Source: Anaerolineaceae bacterium
GTDB lineage: Bacteria; Chloroflexota; Anaerolineae; Anaerolineales; Anaerolineaceae
Direction of reading: 5' to 3'
Length of the DNA stretch: 10,394 nt
Assembly (NCBI GenBank): GCA_028714615.1
Contig: JAQTMA010000145.1
Coordinates: 1-10,394 of the forward strand
The notes below the pieces were generated by a model, which searched no databases, had not been told where the DNA came from, and saw nothing but the letters and a program-made list of their open reading frames with translations. Numbering within the stretch: position 1 is the stretch's first letter; every line of letters starts with the position of its first letter. Made by a program: the position numbers and the translations under genes. Positions 6,670 through 10,394 of the stretch are shown here, piece by piece.

Positions 6670-8648
6670 AGCTGCTGATCCAATACGGCTTCGATATAAT
6701 CCCGACCGATGGTCTCCTGTGGTGAAGCTCCAAGGAGGGTGATCAGGTGGGCGACAAGAGCAGATTTTCGATCGGCATCCTGGCGGCTCCAGGTGCGGCT
6801 CTTAATCTCGAGGAAGGTACCCATCTCCGGTTTGATGACCTGGTCCACATTGATAAAGAATTCGGTGCCTTGATACTTGACGAGGTAACGGAAGCGGTCC
6901 TTCTCGATCTCAATCTCATCAGTGGGCTTGAAGTATTCACGATAGAAACGCAAGCTATTCGCGGCAGGCGCCAGATAACGACTCCGAGAAAGAAGAACCT
7001 CTTGAGGGAAGTGCTGTTCTCGGGTCTGGCCAATCAAGGTCAGGCGCGAACGGACATTCGTCACCTGGCCTTGTTCGTCAACGAAATCGTCTTCGCGATA
7101 GCGTAACCGACCTTGGGTAGGGTCGGTGAAGATGAAATACGTGTCGTATTGATGATAATGGCGGGTGCGCATTACCTCGAATGCCGGAGCGTGGATTGCC
7201 TGGATGACCACGGATGGGTCGGAGATGCGCACCTTCACCTGGACTTCAAAACTTTCTTCTTCCATCGCCCCGCCAATTGCAATGAGCTTCGATAAGATCG
7301 ATTGTTCGCGGTGCATCAAGAAATGATCGATCTGGCGAGCATAATCCTGACTGGCGGCGATCAACTCCGCTTCATTCAGGGTTAGCAACCGGCGATCTCG
7401 CATCAACCATTGACCATTAACCATCACATCTGAAACATCACTCGCTTTGGCGGCGTAGACCAGTTGCGCATAGGTGGAGTTAGGATCACGACGAAACCGG
7501 GGTGTGTTATGGATTGAATTGACCTCGACCAAGATCAGGTCAGCTCGTTTTCCGGCGGCAATCGAACCGGTGATTTCCCCCATGTGCAAGGCTTGAGCTC
7601 CCATGCGAGTGGCCATAAACAGGGCGGTGCGGGCTGGAAGGGCGGTCGGGTCACCAGAGGCGCCTTTGGCGAGAAAAGCTGCCAGGCGGACTTCTTCAAA
7701 CATGTCCAGGTCGTTATTCGAAGCCGGGCCGTCGGTGCCGATGCCGACATTCAATCCCAGCTCGAGCATTCGTTTGACAGGCGCGACGCCTGAGGCCAGT
7801 TTTAGGTTGGAGCTGGGATTATGGGCGATACCGGCATGAACGTGCAACATTGTACGCATCTCTCCCTCGTCCACATGTACACAATGGGCTGCCAGCACTT
7901 TGGCCTCAAAGAGGGATTGTTTTTTCAGATAAGGAACCACCGGCATCCCTTGTTCATTGCGCAGATTTTCAACTTCCAGGGCAGTTTCGGCAATATGTGT
8001 GTGCAAGGGGACATCAAACTCAACTGCCAGGGCAGCGGTAGCCCGGATAATGTCCGGGGTACACGTGTAGACGGCGTGAGGCGCCACGGACGGTACGATC
8101 AGGGGGTGACCTTTCCACCGTTGAATGAAATCACGCGCAGCAGCCAGAGATTCTTCATAGGATTCTGCGTCTGGCGTAGAGAACTTGAGCACGGACTGAG
8201 CGCAGAGGGCGCGCATCCCGGCATCTGCCGTTGCCTGGGCGACATCCTCTTCGAAATAGTACATATCAGCGAAAGAGGTGATACCACTGCGGATCATCTC
8301 TGAGCAGGCTAACCGTGTGCCGAGACGCACAAAATCCGGAGAAACGAATTCCCGCTCCACCGGCATCATGTACCCCATTAACCAGACATCCAAACGCAGG
8401 TCATCTGCCAGTCCGCGTAACAAGGTCATGGCTGCATGGGTATGGGCATTGACTAAACCCGGCATCAGCACTTTGCCGGAGCAATCCATCTCCTGGGTCC
8501 CCTGAAAACGAGTGCGCATCTCAGCTTCATCACCGGCAGCAACGATAGAATCGTCTCGCACGGCAACTACGCCGGGCTCATACTGGTGGAAGACTTCATC
8601 CATGGTCAGCACAATGGCATTGGTCAGTAATAGGTCGACATTCTCCAT
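6666..8648 (-). CDS. MTA/SAH-deaminase-type amidohydrolase fused to a CYTH domain
   Basis: A 660-residue protein of two parts. Residues 1 to about 445 are a COG0402 amidohydrolase resembling 5'-methylthioadenosine/S-adenosylhomocysteine deaminases. It has HTH metal ligands H69 and H71, H218 with E221 in LHTHIAET, H255 in AAHCVH and D306 in GTDGPASNN, plus H191 in APHAVYTC; the deaminase core looks intact. By remembered alignment to Thermotoga TM0936, two arginines that help bind SAH (R136, R148) appear replaced (Q151 and about S163), so the exact substrate is open. Residues about 465-660 form a CYTH (triphosphate tunnel) domain: EVQVK at 468-472, YDTYF, RLRYRE and FLEIK at 612-616. The ATG at 8648 is preferred (GGGAGA 4 nt upstream); an alternative at 8738 would overlap cinA by 25 nt. 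No stop separates the domains. It lies 65 nt after cinA and overlaps glgA by 4 nt. Confidence 0.9.
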   Translation of the reverse strand: MENVDLLLTNAIVLTMDEVFHQYEPGVVAVRDDSIVAAGDEAEMRTRFQGTQEMDCSGKVLMPGLVNAHTHAAMTLLRGLADDLRLDVWLMGYMMPVEREFVSPDFVRLGTRLACSEMIRSGITSFADMYYFEEDVAQATADAGMRALCAQSVLKFSTPDAESYEESLAAARDFIQRWKGHPLIVPSVAPHAVYTCTPDIIRATAALAVEFDVPLHTHIAETALEVENLRNEQGMPVVPYLKKQSLFEAKVLAAHCVHVDEGEMRTMLHVHAGIAHNPSSNLKLASGVAPVKRMLELGLNVGIGTDGPASNNDLDMFEEVRLAAFLAKGASGDPTALPARTALFMATRMGAQALHMGEITGSIAAGKRADLILVEVNSIHNTPRFRRDPNSTYAQLVYAAKASDVSDVMVNGQWLMRDRRLLTLNEAELIAASQDYARQIDHFLMHREQSILSKLIAIGGAMEEESFEVQVKVRISDPSVVIQAIHAPAFEVMRTRHYHQYDTYFIFTDPTQGRLRYREDDFVDEQGQVTNVRSRLTLIGQTREQHFPQEVLLSRSRYLAPAANSLRFYREYFKPTDEIEIEKDRFRYLVKYQGTEFFINVDQVIKPEMGTFLEIKSRTWSRQDADRKSALVAHLITLLGASPQETIGRDYIEAVLDQQL

Positions 8649-8713
8649 TCGTTCTCCCAAAACCCTATTGATTGATTGGTTATCTCTTCGAATGCGTAGT
8701 AGACAGATACGGA

Positions 8714-9862
8714 CTACTCGATGGCGCGCCTGAGCCAATCCAAAGCCATGTTAGCACCCCAGGCTGGAGCCATTTGAGGCGGTCCACCATACGACCGATC
8801 TTGCTCAAAGGTTCCTTCGGGGGTGATCAATACCATGGAGAGATCCTGCTGATCCTTACCGGGGCGCACCGTTACGCCCAAAGCGACATCCGCCTGTCGG
8901 GCAACCTGAAAATCCTGTAAGCGAGCCTGCAACTGTAATCGATCTAGCGGCTCATTAATTAACTCGCCGCCTGCAAAGTTCGCGTCCGTTTTTGCCAGAC
9001 ATTCGATGAGCTGATTACCTATGCCCGATTCAACAACGGCCAACTTCCAACCCCGCTCGGCCAACCGATTCTGAAGTACACTAGCCAGGGTCTCCTCACC
9101 GGTTCCGTAAATATTAGTTCCCAGGCGGTTCCGAATCTCCTCTGCCACCCTCAATATTAATCGGTCGGCCTCCTCAGTCGATTCGGCGCGAGCGGTGACA
9201 CGCACATCAATTTGCCCTGCATGCGCAGCCAAACCGACGGTTGGGTTCGTCAGGTATTCCAGATCACCGATCAACTCATCAATTTGTGACTCACCCATGC
9301 TGGCAGCATGTAAGACCAGGGCTTTAATCGTTCCGCGCAATTGAAAACGCTCTCGCAGGTAAGACATGACCGTGTTTTGGAGTAGGTATTCCATTTCACG
9401 GGGCACCCCCGGCAAGGAGATGATCGACCGGTGGCCGGTTTCAATGATAAATGCCGGCGCCGTACCCACCGGATTTTCAATGGCAATAGCGCCGGCAGGA
9501 ACGTAAGCCTGGCGTTTATTATTTTCAGTCGCCAAACGGCCGAAGCGTTTGAATCGATGGGTAATTTGTTCCCACAATTCATCCCGAAATTCGAGTTGAA
9601 CACCGATGGCCTGGGCGATGGCCTCACGGGTAGGATCATCTACCGTAGGTCCCAATCCCCCGGTGGTGATGATGATCTCAGAGCGTTGCAAGGCTTCTTG
9701 CACCATTTGAGCGATACGAGCGGTGTTGTCCCCCACGATCATGGTACGATAGAGATTGATGCCTGCATCCCGGAGGGTGCGCGCCAGATAGCGGGTATTG
9801 GTATCCAGCGTTTCCCCAAGCAGCAGCTCGGTCCCGATGGTGATGATCTCAGCGACAGGCAT
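8714..9862 (-). CDS. cinA: CinA-like protein: MoCF-type pyrophosphatase domain plus degenerate NMN-deamidase domain
   Basis: A 382-residue protein in the CinA layout. The N-terminal COG1058 (molybdopterin-binding-fold) domain, about 4-170, is well kept: GTELLLGETLDTNT (10-23), TTGGLGPTVDDPTREA (66-81), NPVGTAPAF (130-138) and LPGVPREM (150-157). In characterised CinA proteins this domain hydrolyses ADP-ribose. After a middle domain (about 175-250) the C-terminal PncC-like domain starts near 257. Its usual ESCTGG motif reads E278-S-G-I-G-N283, and the later AGPGG-type motif is also lost (around 327-336), so NMN deamidation is doubtful. Length is somewhat below the usual 400-430 residues. The start is supported by GGAGA 4 nt upstream of the ATG. 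It heads the amidohydrolase-glgA-glgC-malQ unit, with a promoter at 9897-9925. The historical link of the name to competence is not evidence of that role here. Confidence 0.88.
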   Translation of the reverse strand: MPVAEIITIGTELLLGETLDTNTRYLARTLRDAGINLYRTMIVGDNTARIAQMVQEALQRSEIIITTGGLGPTVDDPTREAIAQAIGVQLEFRDELWEQITHRFKRFGRLATENNKRQAYVPAGAIAIENPVGTAPAFIIETGHRSIISLPGVPREMEYLLQNTVMSYLRERFQLRGTIKALVLHAASMGESQIDELIGDLEYLTNPTVGLAAHAGQIDVRVTARAESTEEADRLILRVAEEIRNRLGTNIYGTGEETLASVLQNRLAERGWKLAVVESGIGNQLIECLAKTDANFAGGELINEPLDRLQLQARLQDFQVARQADVALGVTVRPGKDQQDLSMVLITPEGTFEQDRSYGGPPQMAPAWGANMALDWLRRAIE

Positions 9863-9889
9863 GCGTTCTCCGAATTGAGACTTCCATAT

Positions 9890-9903
9890 TTACACGAGTG
9901 TAA
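9890..9903. promoter_or_regulatory. Palindromic operator candidate at the cinA promoter
   Basis: TTACAC-GA-GTGTAA is a perfect 6+6 inverted repeat with a 2-nt centre. It covers the -10 box and the likely transcription start of the cinA promoter, so a dimeric repressor bound here would block initiation. No regulator gene in the window points to an owner. A palindrome this short could also arise by chance. Confidence 0.4.
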
Positions 9904-9925
9904 TCACGAAACGAAAAATAGTCAA
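9897..9925 (-). promoter_or_regulatory. Sigma-70-type promoter for the cinA-glg operon
   Basis: On the minus strand TTGACT (9920-9925) is followed after 17 nt by TACACT (9897-9902). Transcription would begin near 9890 and leave a leader of under 30 nt before the cinA ATG at 9862. No comparable promoter is seen in the 65-nt gap between cinA and the amidohydrolase, so this is probably the main promoter for all five genes. A weaker plus-strand candidate, TTGAGA-18 nt-TGTAAT at 9875-9904, overlaps it and could serve yraN. Confidence 0.65.
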
Positions 9926-9959
9926 ATCTTTCATCGAATCCTTCACGGAATCCTTGCCG
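9924..9959. repeat. Three imperfect 12-bp tandem repeats upstream of the cinA promoter
   Basis: The units are AAATCTTTCATC, GAATCCTTCACG and GAATCCTTGCCG, back to back. Units two and three share GAATCCTT exactly, and unit one keeps the AATCTTT core. The array begins at the edge of the -35 box, where an activator would sit. Function is not known. Confidence 0.4.
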
Positions 9960-10006
9960 AAAGTCATCGTTTCGCTTACGATAATAGCTGAACAAGCACT
10001 GATGGA

Positions 10007-10023
10007 TTGGTGGAACCCACCAA
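10007..10023 (+). other. Short perfect hairpin in the yraN leader
   Basis: TTGGTGG and CCACCAA form a 7-bp perfect stem with a 3-nt AAC loop, 42 nt before the yraN start codon. No T-run follows on either strand, so it is not a clear intrinsic terminator. It could be an mRNA leader structure or an operator. Confidence 0.3.
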
Positions 10024-10065
10024 GTTATTGAACGGTCCGGAAGAAACCTGACCAGGAGGGTCGTT

Positions 10066-10394
10066 TTGACGGCGAATCACAAACAGCAGTTGGGGCGTTG
10101 GGGAGAGCGAGTGGCGGAGAGTCACTTGTTAGCCCAGGGATATACGATCCTGGAACGGAACGAGCGGACGCCATATGGTGAAATTGACCTAATCGCGAAT
10201 CTGGGGGATACGCTCGTTTTCATCGAGGTGAAAACCCGCGCCACGGATGTTTACGGCGACCCGGAAGTCAGCGTGACCCCCCAAAAACAAATCCACTTGC
10301 TTCATTCGATCCAATCCTTTCTACAGGCACATCCTGAGCAGCAAGGAGAATGGCGCGTGGATGTTATTGCGATCCGGGGTGAACCAAACCTGGC
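10066..10394 (+). CDS. yraN: YraN family (UPF0102) endonuclease-fold protein, 3' end cut by window
   Basis: The first 109 codons are present; full-length members have about 115-125 residues, so only a short C-terminal piece is missing. Family landmarks are GRWGERVAESHL (10-21), ERNERTPYGEIDLIA (30-44), FIEVKTR (52-58) and RVDVIAI (97-103). E39, D41, E54 and K56 form the E-x-D...E-x-K core of the restriction-endonuclease-like fold. The biochemical role of YraN remains poorly defined. The TTG at 10066 is chosen because AGGAGG lies 6 nt upstream and no ATG fits the conserved N-terminus. The gene is divergent from cinA, and the 203-nt gap between them holds the promoter, palindrome, tandem repeats and leader hairpin listed separately. 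Confidence 0.9.
   Translation, partial: MTANHKQQLGRWGERVAESHLLAQGYTILERNERTPYGEIDLIANLGDTLVFIEVKTRATDVYGDPEVSVTPQKQIHLLHSIQSFLQAHPEQQGEWRVDVIAIRGEPNL

Noticed and set aside
7821..8303. A 160-codon plus-strand frame opposite the amidohydrolase.
   Set aside because: It is antisense to strongly conserved catalytic motifs and has no family resemblance.
8649..8738. A 30-codon N-terminal extension of the amidohydrolase, overlapping the end of cinA.
   Set aside because: The extension is Arg-rich and unlike the family, while the ATG at 8648 has GGGAGA at good spacing and begins the conserved beta-strand.
9431..9991. A 186-codon plus-strand frame opposite the 5' half of cinA.
   Set aside because: It is the reverse-strand shadow of a conserved gene, has no recognisable domain, and runs through the divergent promoter region.
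10007..10065. A T-box or riboswitch leader before yraN, suggested by the TGGTGGAACC-like sequence.
   Set aside because: The conserved T-box core AGGGTGGNACCGCG and a terminator/antiterminator pair are absent; only a 7-bp hairpin is supported.

Overview
The window looks like chromosomal DNA from a bacterium of the Chloroflexota, most likely the Anaerolineae. This is an inference from gene style: the extended 7Fe-type ferredoxin, the mid-range GC content, the compact glgA-glgC-malQ cluster and the TTG start codons. No rRNA or other marker gene is present to prove it. I see no mobile element, CRISPR array, tRNA or rRNA.

Left part (1-1433, mainly minus strand): a short edge region with no confident gene and a terminator-like hairpin, then a two-gene operon read right to left. 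Superoxide dismutase comes first and a 7Fe-type ferredoxin follows. A near-consensus sigma-70 promoter (TTGACA, 17 nt, TACAAT) lies about 75 nt upstream of the dismutase. A divergent plus-strand gene for an EamA-family (DMT superfamily) permease follows. Its stop lies 12 nt from the stop of the next, convergent gene.

Centre and right (2404-9862, minus strand): one tightly packed five-gene transcription unit in the order cinA-like, MTA/SAH-deaminase-type amidohydrolase fused to a CYTH domain, glgA, glgC, malQ. The last three junctions overlap by 4, 4 and 11 nt, so translation is probably coupled. GlgC makes ADP-glucose, GlgA polymerises it into alpha-1,4-glucan, and MalQ rearranges or recycles maltodextrins. 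No branching enzyme is in the window. A good promoter (TTGACT, 17 nt, TACACT) sits just upstream of cinA. It overlaps a 14-bp palindrome and abuts three 12-bp imperfect tandem repeats, so this promoter may be regulated.

Right edge: a divergent yraN (UPF0102) gene with a TTG start and a strong ribosome binding site runs off the window.

The least ordinary features are the amidohydrolase-CYTH fusion, whose CYTH metal-binding signature is altered at two acidic positions, and the CinA-like protein, whose C-terminal NMN-deamidase domain has lost most of its signature motif. Both are nucleotide-metabolism proteins placed ahead of genes that make and use ADP-glucose.
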